Position numbers and translations under genes: made by a program | In this document: positions 1 to 12,911 of the stretch, piece by piece | Numbering within the stretch: the stretch's first letter is position 1 | Layout of the letters: every line of letters starts with the position of its first letter | The notes under the pieces: model-generated | Databases searched by the model: none | What the model was told of the DNA's origin: nothing | The model's input: only the letters and a program-made list of their open reading frames with translations | NCBI GenBank assembly: GCA_013433145.1 | Contig: CM024185.1 | Span: forward strand, 2,988,501 to 3,052,500 | Reading direction: 5' to 3' | Length of the DNA: 64,000 nt | Origin: Ascaris suum | Taxonomy: Eukaryota > Nematoda > Chromadorea > Rhabditida > Ascarididae

Positions 1-661
1 AAAACGAGATATTCAAACTTAGAAAGATGGACATAAACCAATGAAAATACGAAGAGAATCGCTGCCGGTAGAAAATTACCTAAAAATATTCATAAATATA
101 AAAATTAATAAACATTTAATTTTTGAAACGAAATTATATCAGTATTAAAATATCAGTGAATGATGAATATATATCAGATATTGGAGAGAATATTATAAAA
201 ATCTGATGAAAAATTCAAAGATTTGATGAAATTCTTCTAATCAAAGCATTAAATGAGGAAGCATGATTTGCATATTATATGCATTTTTTTAAACAAGTAA
301 ATCGCTTCGAATTATCATTGTTTTCGCTAAAAACTCCGCGTTGATACTTTTAAATAAAAGTATATATTTTCATATGCCTGTTAATTTCATTTCCTCTTGA
401 AGAAATATAAATGAATAAATGAACTTTAAAAAACGGTTAATTCCACTTATTTATTTCGGTAAAACTATCTTCTACCACCCCCCCCCCCTGCTCCCTTTCC
501 CCTTCTTCACTCAATTTCCGTACACGTCCCTAAAAACATATTACTTCTCGATGGCTAATTTCTATGAAATTTTATTCGTAAATAAGGCTAATTTTGAATG
601 AAAATACCAATTTGCGTTAATTTCAGTCCTCTTAGATAAGTCTCTATATTTATAAATTTCG
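1..661. other. AT-rich stretch, no supported gene
   Basis: Nothing convincing is visible here beyond an 11-base C run at 478-488 and poly-A/T tracts. If the receptor gene that ends at 662 has a further exon coding for TM7, it would lie here or beyond the left edge, but I could not find one. Confidence 0.5.
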
Positions 662-3600
662 CTATGAATTATTTTTATATACCGCGTGAACGTCCAGCGA
701 TGAAAAAAAGACAAATGTTATCATACCTACACATATGATCGTTAGCCTTGCCTCAACATTAGGGTCATTTGCTCTAGCAGATTGTAGTGAAGTTCTTTTG
801 GATGCTGAAAAAAGAAAAGGTATATGGTTCGTAAAGGTGCGCATTAACTTTTATTAAATGATCAAATTTATTTCATCAATTAGAGATCTATAGAAGAGAA
901 AAAGTACTGCAATTATCCCATTTGAATTATTACTTGAAATCATCGAGATTTTTTTGTAAGAGCACACAAGAGCATAACGGTAATGAGGGTAATGCTTTTA
1001 TCAGAACATTGATATCAGGGACGATGAAATAAATCAATGATAACGATCAAATATAAGTCTAGATGAGATAAGCTGATAGCAATTGCAAAACTTTTCAGTG
1101 TATTTTTTTTTTTTTTTTTTTTTTGAAAGCGTACAATTGAGATAAAACGATGAATTTGTTCTTTTTTTTTTTTACTGTTTAAATGGCAATCCGACTTTTT
1201 ATCATATATCGATTGAAATAAATTTCTGATGAATTATATTCTAATTTTAATTTTTATTATAATAAATACGCCAAAATGCATGAAAAAAAATTTTTTTTTA
1301 AAATATTGTCAATCAGTAACTTTTGTAATAATTTATTTCATTGTATAATCGAAATGAAAACAATAGAAAATGAAAATTTTTCTTACGCAAATAAATTTCA
1401 AATCATTGACATTTTTTCATTCATCTTCTCTATCTACGAACTAATTTTATGCTTTAAAAAAAAAGGCTGCAAATATGAAAATTGTTTTGCCAAAAAAAAA
1501 ACTTTCCCACTTATTTATTGTTTTGATTTTTCTGAGAAAATCCGAAAAAAAAAAACCACATCGTGTGCAATTTGAAAAATTCCTTCAGATTATTGGTTAA
1601 TGAAATTTATTTCGAAAAATAAAACTGATATAAAAATATACATTTAAAATGATATGTAAATACTCAATTAATTATCAATTCCCATGATAATGGATATTGT
1701 TCTTCCATTTGAATGCCAATAAAAACCCTAAAATATTGGTACTTGTTTTCTGAAAATTACATTCATGTTTAAAAGAAATAGTACCGCCAGTGAAAATTTC
1801 ATTGAAACAGTGATACTCTATTTAGCCGTTCTCTATGCTCCATAATCAATTCACAAATTGCACAACGCATTACAATAAAGTGGTGTCTCCGACTTTGTAT
1901 GTGCGTTAATGTCGGCTTGAACGATAGTTTTCATTCGGTAACCATCGAAATTAGAGTAAAGAAATTCTATAATTACAATCCATATCATATATAATCCCCT
2001 TCAAAAAAAAGGTTTCAAATTGATGCCATTGATTTCTAATGGAAATAAGTTATAAATATTTACATATAAGCAAAAATTTGCATATATTTTGCAAACGATT
2101 TATAGCCCAAATTACAAAACACATATAAAGACGAGAAATCTTTTCGATTTATATGCGAGTGATCGGATGAATAAAATTAGAAATGCATTATTTTTATATA
2201 TTTTTTTATTTTTTCGTCAATAAAAACTAGCGAGATTTTTGTCATATTAGCAACACTAATATGTAAAAATGAAACTTAATAGATCCGAGCCGATCCTTGG
2301 CGAATGGACGAATCGTCAGTTGAATCAGGTGAACTAAATTTAAAAAAAAAGTAAAATTTAGGGATCTTTTTTTTAGTGGAAGAAAATGAGAGGAATAAAC
2401 CTCGTAAATTTTTAAAGCAATAGATTATAGCAGCCATGTATACTATAACGGAAGAGGACATGAATAGAAATGTCATTGATTGCGAAAAGAAAAAGAATAT
2501 ATGATGAGCAGTGGTATAGTCGTTATATGGTCCAAATCTGTATTCCATTATTAAAGGCACCTGAAAAATATTTCGTCTTTCTTTCCTATATCACCCCCCC
2601 CCCCAAAAAAAAAGACCTATTTTTCTAACAAAATCAAGTCCTCTTCACCAAAAGGCGATATAAAAGGAGAGAAAAATGCACGCGAGATTGAATATCGGAT
2701 CCGTGGGAAGGATCACATGCCTTAATTTCGGTATTGCTGCATTTACAGAGAAGAACCTCTCCCACCACCGCTTTCAAAGAGAAAATAGAGAGCGCAGTAG
2801 AGCAACGATTCATCTGTTTATAGTACACTGAATAATGTGTCAAAGAAGCTGATTCCTAAGATTTTTTTTGAACTCATGCAATAGGCAATCAAACCATTAT
2901 ATCAAAGCAAAGAATTCACTATTATTTCTAGTAGATTCTGGCAAATTTGAGCAAGATTCAACTTTATATTTATCTTTTAAGTAAAATTTTCAAATATTTC
3001 AAAATTTTCCCAGAAAAAAAATCGATAAATATGAAAATTAATTGGATAATTTCCTCAAAAAAAAATAGATATCGGAGAAATTTCTAAGGTGTATTTTAAT
3101 GCCAAAGATATTTTCATCAAAAAGATCTTTTAATAATAGCTTTATTCTTTCTTTCCATTTTGATTTTTTTTTTCCATCTCAAAATATTTCTATGCAGATA
3201 TGATCAAATCAAGAAGCTATTTAATAACCAATACAAACTTACTAGGAAATCACCATCCTTATCATTCGATAAGAGATGAACAATCAAATTGACCATTGAT
3301 ACAGTTATCCAAATAATCAGCACAACAATTATATTAATACTGTAAACAAATTCTTCACGATAGTATTATATCTCTTTAAGAATTCGTGTCGAAAATAGCA
3401 ATTATTAGAAATGTGCAGCAAAAACATATCTTCTAATATCTTCTTCCATAAGTGTCCACACCTGTCCTGTTTCCAGTCCTCACCTGACCTATTCCGCTTT
3501 TGTAAATATCGCAGCATCGTTTGTGACATACCTGTTCTTTAGTGGACCACCTTCAAGGTAAAGATAATCGATAAATACTCATCTTGCAACAAACTAATGC

Positions 3601-5672
3601 TACCAAGATATATCAGCCTAACGTATGATATCCCGTGGGAGTATACCGTACTCGAAAGTAATAAGCGTTTCAAATTTCTAGCGAATTTCATGTAGGTTTA
3701 TATATCGCACAGTCTATTCTAACGTTCAAAACGATTATTCCTTATTTCGTAAAGAACTTGTCTCCTGCAATATTATTCATCAATTTTTTATATACAGTAA
3801 CTCGGAGGTTTTACATAAAAATTAACGCTGAATATTTAAGAAACAACACTTCAATATATTGTATGCAAAACTCAACATTAATTATCATATGCAAATGTGA
3901 ATATCAACTCAAACGATTGCCTAATCCTCAAAAGTTTACGCTCATAATGAGGCTTCAATAAAATCCTAACATTATTGTACTTACTTACAATTGTAGTCAC
4001 TCAGTAAAATCTACCAATTATACTTACATTATTATACTTACTTACAGTAAAAGTCTTAATCGATAAACTCCATATAAAACATTCTTTCTGAATAAATCGT
4101 TCGTATAAAATCACAAAAAATGCTTCAAAACTAAAAATTCTCATCCGGAAATATAAGAAACACATCGTTGCAGGAGAGTCGCAAATATTTCCAAGATTTT
4201 CAAAACGAAACTTACCACCTCTACACCTCTAAAATAGAAATCCTCAATCCTTTATCCATTCAAAAAAAAAAAAAAACGATGTATAAATATAAAACGAATA
4301 ATTTTGCAATATTCAGATGTATACATTCTATACGAAATGAAAACGGAGGATCACATCTTCTATACATAGCAACACTGGAAATTATACCTTGTACAGGTAG
4401 CACAGGTGGATAGCTGGACTCTATGCCCGAGGCAATCTATAAATAAATGAACAAGAACGATCTAAAATTTAATTCAATAATTGCATCATTAATATGACGA
4501 TCATACCGTTTTGTCCAAAAAGTTGACATTCGCGTAGGTAAGATTACACCTGTTGCACGACTCAAACCGATAATAAGATAATGAGGTAATGCGATCATTT
4601 CGAAAGTGCTATGAATAAAACTCGACCAACGAGGTGATAAATGGAACAACTGAAATTTTAATTCAGATAGTAGTTTATTAAATAAATCTGCAATTATTTA
4701 TTGATTTCTATTCTTTTTTTTTTTGAAATTATGACTCAATATTTGAATAATTTTGGTTGTTGAATTATTGAAAAACGAAAAAATTACTCGGAAATTTTTT
4801 GAACTTTTGTTGAAAAAATTGAAAATATTGTAAGGAATATAATAATTATTTAATTAAAACAAATAAAAGGATATTTTTTAAAAATTGAATAAAAAATGAT
4901 AAAAAAATAAGAAAATTATAACAAATGGAATAAAAACGATTAAAATTCAATAAAAAATAAGACTATATTAGTAACTTTACTATAAATATAGATAAAAATT
5001 GAAAGAAAAATACACGAATTGAATATTAGGTAATGAGGAAGTAATTGAGGAGCATTTATGAAAAATTTATATTTAATTTTTGCTATTTAAAAAGAAAATA
5101 TTTCCTTTGATTTGAAAATTTTTCAATTTTTTATAGCAAAATATTTCAAAAAAAAAAGTGAACGAAAATTTTTAATCATATAGAGAGAAGTTATGAATTA
5201 ATTCATCTATTGCATCTTTTCTTTCATTCTTTTTGCATTTTTCCGTAGTCCTCACCTCCCTCTCTCTTTTATTTAGAATCACTACAATTACCTAATAACT
5301 AATTAAGAATTTATTAACGAGCGATTAGACCTTTCGAAGACTGAGTGAATTGACAAAGAAATAAAACCTTTTAAAATAGAGTATAAAAAATAAATTTAAA
5401 AAAAGCTCTAGAATAATTCTACAAAATAAAAGAATATAAATGAAATAATTTACTTCATTTCCGATAAGAATTTCAATTCCAAGCAATACATACTGTAATA
5501 AAGAGCAAATATCACATATACTTTGACTTGTCAACAGTATAAACGATTCAGCTTCGACAATAGAAATATATTCAGCAATTAGTACAAATATATACCAAAT
5601 TACTGTAATAATCGATGTTGATGTAATGAAAATACCGCCAATCAATGTTATACTTTCCATTCTTTGAGACAT
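662..5672 (-). CDS. nematode serpentine chemoreceptor-like 7TM protein (Srx/Srt type), possibly lacking TM7
   Basis: Five exons join with matching phases: 5454-5672, 4507-4649, 4046-4130, 2401-2560 and 804 down to the stop at 662 (249 residues). Exon 1 holds TM1 (ITLIGGIFITSTSIITVIW) and TM2 (SFILLTSQSICDICSLLQYV). Exon 2 holds TM3 with the receptor signature LIIGLSRATGVILP, where SRA stands in the usual NR(F/Y) position, followed by a basic TKR. Exon 3 and the start of exon 4 give a weak TM4 ending PLIMEYRFGPYND, exon 4 gives TM5, and the last exon gives a short third cytoplasmic loop and TM6 (RLTIICVGMITFVFF). A GTATGA donor at 725-726 could instead splice to an unseen TM7 exon further left. 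The start codon is 5 nt after a splice acceptor, so it is probably trans-spliced. By family it should be a chemosensory-neuron membrane receptor; the ligand is unknown. The family call is by resemblance, and the exon order is better supported than the subfamily. Confidence 0.62.
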
Positions 5673-5677
5673 CTCGC

Positions 5678-5692
5678 CTAGAATATTGAAAA
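5678..5692 (-). promoter_or_regulatory. candidate spliced-leader trans-splice acceptor
   Basis: On the minus strand TTTTTCAATATTCTAG is followed after only GCGAG by the ATG of the receptor gene. An acceptor this close to a start codon, with no matching upstream coding exon in the right phase, is the usual appearance of a nematode trans-splice site. An unseen first coding exon ending in phase 1 is the alternative. Confidence 0.45.
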
Positions 5693-8600
5693 ATTACAAA
5701 TAAAAAAATTACTAGTAACAAATTAGACAACACTTAAGTATAATGGGTCGGAATTCTTACGAATTACTTAGTATTATTGAGAAGTAATTTATAGTTTGAA
5801 CATAAAATTTAGTTTGAATAAATGTGTAATGATCATTAAGGTGGACGATGTAATGAGTATATTTATTTGCTTTTACGAAATTAATTCGTTTAGAGAGAGA
5901 AAATTTATGCACAGTACATAATCCTCATAAAACTGTACGTTTTGTTGTTTAAATGGCATATTAAAGATCACTTAATGAACTTACCTTATTCACCTTGTGT
6001 TAACCTCATTCTCTTGGTTTCCTTGCACACCTCTCCTCCCCCTCCTCTCCCTCCACTCTTCTTGCTGAAACCCACCGCCAGTTATTCATTCTCCCTGGCA
6101 TTCCATCCTAAAATCTCGATAACCGCTACTGTCCTTTTTAATGACGAAAGGAGCGATCGTATGCTTCTTCTATAGTGTCTATTATAAGTTTCCGGTCCAT
6201 AGGATCCGGCAAGTTGAAAATATAAGTTTATTTAAATATCGCTGCAAAAAAAGACTTGAGGAAGTAATTTTTGAATTTAATTTAACAGTTTATTCTCACC
6301 GATACTCATCTCTTCATCGACGGTTTCCTTATGTTCAATATAGAGTGCGTAAAGCAGTGATACTCTATCGAAGTGTTCCTCCTCTCTTCATTTCTTTCAC
6401 CCTCTCTCCTCCCTCTCCCTCATCTCTCCTATCCACCCCCTGCGTTTCCTCTTCTCTAGTGCCTTTGCAAGTCTTGCAACTACAAATTTAATTCCTAATA
6501 CGAATTTGAGAATAATCTCAACGAGATTGCCCCCCCCCCCCCAAAAAAAAAAACATTTGATTTCCAAATCGCTCACTTTTCGTACAGAAAGTTTTTTTGA
6601 CGATGGAAAAATACTCCAATAGAGTTGGTAATAGTCGGCATTGATGAGTATTGCTTTTCGTCCATAACAACAGAAACGGAAACGATTGTAATTAAAGGAA
6701 AAGTAAAACAACAAAGAACGGAAAAAAGAAGATACTTTCGAAAAGATATCGTTGAATATTATTTTCCATTTCACTATCATTCTCGGTAGCGCATTTTTAA
6801 TCAATACGGTTCATCATTAAACGTACTGCAGAATGGTTCTGTAATACATTTTGATAAAACCGTGTTTTAAAGAGAGGGGAAGGAGGAGGGAGGGAGGGGG
6901 GGGGTGGTTGGGGACAGGAAGGGAAGAAAAGGCGAAAGGAGCCAATACTACTTTTCTAGCTCCAGTCACAAGTATTTTCTAATACTAAGACGATAAAATT
7001 TCAGCAAAATTTCGCATGAGAATTGAAGAAAAAAAAAATGGTTTCTAATTCATTTGCTTATCTCATCGTTTTGTTTTACTTTATTTTAGTTGATTTTCTT
7101 AATGAAAAAAATAAGTTGTAAACTTCAAAATTCTTTTTTTTTTTTCTTCGAAAAGCTCTAATTAAAATTTTTTTCATCGATGACAAAGAGACACTGCAAA
7201 GTATATGGGACTATTGTTAGAAACCTTTTCCTCAACTTGATGATTTTTTTTGTGCTAAATCTCTGTCAAATTTTTCATCAATTTCACAAATAACGAAATA
7301 TTCTAATAACGGTTCTTGGTGCAGCATAAAATTGGACTGATGGAAGCTAAACAGTGCCATCACTTTTGCCCAACAAACTTGATTTATATTAAGGCTTTGC
7401 CCAATGATAGGATGGAATGTTGTCATTGGAAACAAGAACAATCATTATTCGTTTTTTACTTATTACAGGTGCACCAATCACCTTTTCCAGGTGTAACAAT
7501 TATTACGTAGATGCTCACCTATATTATCTATATAATATATAATCCATATATTATGCAATATCTACCTGCTAAAATGAATGTTTTTGATAGATTTTTAAAT
7601 AAGTGGAAGAAAAAGTGAAATCTCTCTCTCTTTTTTTTTGCGCAGATAAAGAGGAAAGAATCAACTCAATTGTTGCTGAGGAATAATATTTTCAACGAAA
7701 TATTCCCACTTATTTTGCTTTCAATGAGATGTTATCAGGTATATGCGCCAAATTTCGGCTATTTGTATGTGCAAAAAGCACAAAATATTACTAAATTAGA
7801 AATTAGAAAAAAAAAAAACTAAATTAGAAATTACTAAATTAGAAACTAAATTAGAAAAATGCTTATGTTCTCTACACTCAATAGAAAATAATTAAATGCC
7901 AATTAAACGACGACAAAATTTTGAGGTAAATTAACAACTATTGTTTCCTAAATTATACCTATTGAAAGTTAAGAAAATATTTGTTTGCTTATATATATTT
8001 TATATTTTATGTGCGAAACAACAACAACAATAAACACAAAAATAGATGAAATAAATAAAATTGAAATGCTAAACAACAACAGTGAAAACCTAACAAATGT
8101 AATGCACTATTTAGAACCGCCGTTCCATTTGAAAAATTGTGCGTTCCATTGAAGAAAAAAAAAGAAAGAAAAAATTGTCCTTCCAAAGAAAAGCTATAAT
8201 AATGGTGTTGTTTCATATGCAAAAATTATGCTTTCAAGTTCCACCACTATGCTTGACCAACTCGAGCACTTTCCGCCTGAAGTTCCCGAACTTTGAAGAT
8301 TGGATGATTCTCGAAAATCTTCAATATCCAGGGAAACTTTTAACGTCGAATTCATAAACAGTGTAAAAAATATTTTCTTGATTGGATATTCGTAACACCT
8401 TTTGTGCATAACCTTGGCAACGCTGTGTGAAAAAAAAATAAAACAATTGTATTACTATGTTCTATTAAGCTTATATTCATTCGTTTCATTAAAATATAAG
8501 GTGGGAAAATCCTACGATGTAATTAGGCGCTATTTATGTGTGAATTTCTTTGCTTGAATATCAACATCATGAAGGAAAATAATGAATAACGAATCGACTG

Positions 8601-9012
8601 CAGAGAAATATTTAGCTGCAAAATTCGTAACAATGCAAATCCACTCAACGATTTTGTGCAAGTAAGTTGAGGTAATACTTATCGCACTGAGGTAATCATT
8701 GAGTTATTGACGCACACAACTTATATATAGATAATTATAAGAGATATTATTATATCCTTTGCGAAATGCATGCGATGTCAAAGTATAGAGAGGGGTAGGA
8801 AGAAAAGGAAAAGAGGACGAGGGAGAGGGGAGGGATATTGCATCCGAAAAAATTTGTTATACATTTTCACAAAGAAATTTGCATACAATTATGAACAAAT
8901 GAAGTATACCCGCAAATATGTCTTTAAGATATAGACTGCCAATTACGGTACAGCTCCAAAAGCCAGTTGAAATATTACAAAACAGCTGACGAATCTATTC
9001 ATCGTTTCGTAG
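5693..9012. other. AT-rich intergenic stretch with exon-like fragments
   Basis: No gene is supported. A plus-strand segment at about 7324-7469 is open, is flanked by a GGTGCAG acceptor and a CAG/GTGCAC donor, and contains clustered Cys and His (KQCHHFCP, MECCHW), but I found no partner exon and do not call it. Simple repeats include a tandem AAATTAGAAATTACT-like unit at 7790-7860, a 13-base C run at 6530-6542 and pyrimidine tracts at 6380-6460. Confidence 0.4.
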
Positions 9013-10240
9013 TGGTTATTGTCGATTTCAACCTTGGCTCCATCCTCCGTTCTACCAAACGATTCCATCCAACAACCTGGTCGATACAAAGGTGTTGAAG
9101 TAAGTCCCGACCCTCCTCCTAAGCAGAACAACAGTTAATCGACTCGTCAGCATCCGCCAGATAAGAAAGAAATCTAAGGAAATGGAGGCGATAAAAAAAG
9201 ATATCCGTATTCGTAATGAATATTTATTATTTATTGTAAAGTAAAGTGAAAGATAAGTCGAAAATGTGAGTGTTGTCGAAATATAGTACTTAACAAAGCG
9301 ACATCCAGTATTTTCCATATGTCATTCATGCTTCAGAAATCATTCTTCTTTTTTTGCAGTGGAACTTGCATTCAAGCCAAAATACACGGGAAAGGTTTTT
9401 AGCTGAGAGAATTGTTAGGACGGTAATTGAAGGAAGTGACTGATATATGATAGGCAAATGCCAATACTATATCATTTTTCGTATGACGGTAATCATATGA
9501 ATACTTCAACGTTTTAATTATATGTACTAATTTATTTAGAGGTACATAGAAGCATTCTTGATAAGCAGTTCAATTGTTATCACTTATATTGAGATAAGTG
9601 AAGCGAGCTTATCATTATCATTGTTCGATATCACTTATATATCATGCATTCCTCTCTTCTTCGAATCAACCGCGATGACATCGACTTTATCCTTCGCTAT
9701 TTGTCAGTTCAGATTGATCTCGTTCCGATCATGCTCAAAGCAATCAGAAGATATTTTAGAGTTTTAAGGACTATCAAAAGTGGTGGGGATATTAGTGAAT
9801 ATAGTGGCGATCAACAATTAAAGAAGCTGATGACCGAAGAAGAAAACAACCAATATTAAATAAAACAACTACGATTTCAGAGTGCTCAAATATTTGGTCG
9901 TTATCAACGTACAGCAATGGAGAATATCGAAATTTAATTCTCGTTGACAGGTGGAGAGAGATAAGAATAATTGGACAGTTATAGGCTTGTCATGTTTGAT
10001 ACCACTAACGCTTCAATAATTTGCACCATGCTAACAGAAGTAATTGTTTATAGCAACTCAGTGTATCTTAACTTGTGTGGATTAATATGTGCAAAATTTC
10101 TATTAATTATAGAGGAAGCAGTTGCTATTCAATGTTCCACTTGCCTAAGAGCTTTAAATGAGGGGGAAAAGAAAATTAAGAGATGGGATGGTTTAGTGGA
10201 TAACAGGCGCACTCAGAAAGTTGCAAAACTAAAGTTCTAA
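9013..10240 (+). CDS. unrecognised protein, four-exon chain, 5' end not found
   Basis: Exons 9013-9099, 9360-9422, 9713-9794 and 10113-10240 join in frame (119 residues to a TAA). The donors are GAA/GTAAGT, ACG/GTAATT and ATTA/GTGAAT; the acceptors are TTTCGTAG, TTTTTTTGCAG, GTCAGTTCAG and AATTATAG. The product begins WLLSISTLAPSSVLP and is charged and helical-looking in the middle (TRERFLAERIVRTID then IMLKAIRRYFRVLRTIKSG). It ends with a lysine-rich tail (QKVAKLKF). I recognise no domain, and the chain begins without an ATG, so at least one upstream exon is missing. Four consecutive phase-compatible joins with good donors support it, but the first exon overlaps an open minus-strand frame with its own acceptor, so the strand is not certain. 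Confidence 0.38.
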
Positions 10241-10852
10241 TTCCTTACGTTAACAAACGTTTTTCTCAAATCTATTCCAAATTTTTCAAGCATCATTATT
10301 CATTATGCTTTCTTTTCTAAACAACTTTAGTTGAAAAAGTTTTTTTTAGTTTTTATAGCATTTTCTGCGGTCAAAAAATTTTGAACAGAAAATTTTACTC
10401 GATGATTAATCAAGTAAAAAAGAGTAATATAATGATTTTTAAATTATTGAATACAACAGTACAATATCGAAAAATTTTTGAATGTATCTTACGATTATTT
10501 ACTCAATAAAAACATTGTAAATTGTAAATAACAATTATAAATAATAACAATAATAAAAGGATAAATAATAATTAATAATAATAATAACGTCAAAAATAAT
10601 AAATAATAGTAATAATAGTCATAACAACAAGAATAGTAATTTAAAAACATTAAAATACTCAACATAATGAATGTTTTATCACTATTATCACGTTAGGGTA
10701 AACCAAAAGTATTGCAGTCGCACGTATGTGGCATTAGGTATTACTAAATGCATTCTTTATATTTGGTTAGTTATTGAACGCCTTTAAATTTATTTGACCT
10801 CATTATACTTTAAAACTTATTCTTAGCGTTGTACAGCCTATTTTGGCAGAAC
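10241..10852. repeat. AT-rich stretch with ATA/AAT trinucleotide microsatellite
   Basis: The interval 10535-10620 is an imperfect ATA/AAT-type repeat. The rest is unremarkable AT-rich DNA with no coding signal. Confidence 0.6.
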
Positions 10853-11057
10853 AGGGGAGGGAAGGGCAGTGGAAGGGGAGGGAAAGGGAATGGTGTGGGA
10901 GGGGAATGGGGGGGGAGACGGAAAATGGGGGGAAAAGAGGAATGTAGGGAGGAGGGAAGGAGAATGACGGGGGGAATGGAGGGGGAGAAGGAGGATGGAG
11001 GGGAAGGGAAGGGGGATGGTGGGGGGAGGGGAATGGGGGGGGGGGAAGGGGAGGTGA
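10853..11057. repeat. G-rich purine block (polypurine/polypyrimidine tract)
   Basis: About 205 bases whose plus strand is almost entirely G and A, with many runs of four or more G, built from an irregular GGGGAA/GGAGGGG-type pattern. It opens long but meaningless frames rich in Gly/Arg on one strand and Pro/Ser on the other. A matching C-rich patch follows at 11160-11210. Such tracts can form G-quadruplex or triplex structures; that they do so here is an inference. Confidence 0.8.
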
Positions 11058-11232
11058 TGACAATTTACGCAGACAAAATTAAAAGATCGCAAATTGGCTT
11101 TCGCAGCAACGCCTAATGTGTTAAAACTAATATGCTTCATTGTGTGATGCACTGAATTCCTCCTTTCCCCACTGGCCCTTCCCCACCTTGCCCCCCCCCC
11201 TCCCCCCCCACAGCACTGTCAATTTTCCTTAC

Positions 11233-11367
11233 TCTCTGTGTTAGCACGGAAAAGTATGGTGTTTGTTGATCTGTAAACAGCTTCGCAAAGATTTTATCAC
11301 CTTTATGGAAACAACCGAATTTTAGTTGTTTTATCCGATCAAAGATCACTTTTTCCTCCATGCCCAT
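11233..11367 (-). CDS. candidate first exon of an unrecognised minus-strand gene
   Basis: The exon reads 45 codons from MGMEEKVIFDRIKQLKFGC to LTQR and ends at an AGA/GTAAGG donor in phase 0. Codon content looks more genic than the surroundings. The best partner is an open minus-strand segment at about 8943-9131 that follows a TTGTTCTGCTTAG acceptor and contains YRPGCWMESFGRTEDG before a TAA. That acceptor needs a phase-1 donor, so an intermediate exon would be required and I did not find one. The function is unknown. Confidence 0.28.
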
Positions 11368-12911
11368 AAAATAAATGCTTCGATAGTACCCATAATTGAT
11401 GCAATTTTCTATAGCAATGTAAATTTTTATGTGTCGGATTAATCATAAATAAGTGAAACAGACAGGTGAAATCACCTGAACAGGTAAATACAACAAAAAA
11501 TCACCGAACAATAATCGATGCAATGCTTAATTAACCTCAATGTCAAATGAAGTGAATAATGAAAGACTGCCGCATTCGTTGATTGTCGGCTGAATCTGAA
11601 ATTTACAGGAATATCCGCACAATCACACGAATTGAGTGCAATTGTTCACTTCTACTTTTTTTTTCCAGCAACTGAAAGTATAAAACTGCCAACTATAGAG
11701 TCGCTATTCTTTATCACGAAACTGTGTTTCCCATAGAAATTTGAAGAAAAAAAAAAACACTTCGAACGTCCAAATAGATAATCTAATACAATAAAAAAAG
11801 TTTGAAAGAGAAAATCTCGATGAATTTTAGAATTTTAATATTTAATGAATATCTAACGACCCAAACGATTGATGATTTATTTACTTGAAGTCTGAAAAAA
11901 AAATAAAAAGGAGGTATCTTCTGAAAAAAAAGAGAGAGAGAAAATCGACTCATTATATATTAAGTTCTTTGATCGATGATATAATTTCTTTCCGATGTAC
12001 CGTTGTATATCATCGGAAATTCAACAAAAAAAAAAAACAAACTTGAGCAAAAACTTGATTAGCAAAACTTCGATAGGTAACTCAAAATCAAAAAAAAAAA
12101 AAATCAATGAATTGATCTGATGATCGATTTTTTTTTTGAAAAGTAAATAGCAGCGATTAATGATAAATCATCAATATTGATAACGATTTTCCAATCATTT
12201 AAAATTATATAATAAAGCAAAGAAAACAATATTTTAAACGACAACTCTTTATACAATAAAACCAATAGAACATAGCGAACACATCCTATTTAAGGCACAA
12301 TTCAAATCTCATTCAAATTTGAGTAAATGAGAATATTTCAAATATTCTTATTAAAAATAAATCCACTTAGAAAGGATGTTATTAAAATTGCCTAAAATCC
12401 ACTATCAAAATAACGATCCACCATTCGGTGTGAACCTCCACATAAGAAGATATGTAAATGACGCTCTTTAATTATTGTGTTACAATTGTTGTGCTATACA
12501 TTAAATAGCACATCTCATAACGCTCTTTGAGATTTACAAAAATAGACTGCATGAGCAACAATCGGAAGCTTTAATTACTTATTTCAAACGAACTTAACTT
12601 CTTTACCATCGATTCTCCCACACACCCATAAATTTACAAATTATCACAGAATCATTTAAACGTCGTTTTTATGGGATAATCAACGCAACAAAACAAACTC
12701 AAACAGACTGCATAACATTTTGCAATATACCCTATATCACATATATTGAAAATCCTTAAATATATTCCCTTTCTTTTAGAGCAGAAGGATGTCATTTCCG
12801 GGAAAATCCTCAACTCGCATACGTCAAATTAAACCTCACCGGAAACCGTTACTTTTTCTCCATTAATTAATGAGTCAATTAAACAATGTCACCTAAAGTA
12901 TCCACAGGTGG
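11368..12911. other. AT-rich intergenic stretch downstream of TTI1
   Basis: No coding exon is supported. There are scattered poly-A tracts. The 3' untranslated region of the minus-strand TTI1 gene should lie at the right end. Confidence 0.5.

Noticed and set aside
6397..6804. 135-codon open minus-strand frame
   Set aside because: It runs through poly-C and purine tracts, has no splice partner and no domain. Its length comes from low complexity.
10803..11152. Pro/Ser- and Gly/Arg-rich frames on both strands
   Set aside because: Both are direct translations of the purine block, with no splice signals of their own.
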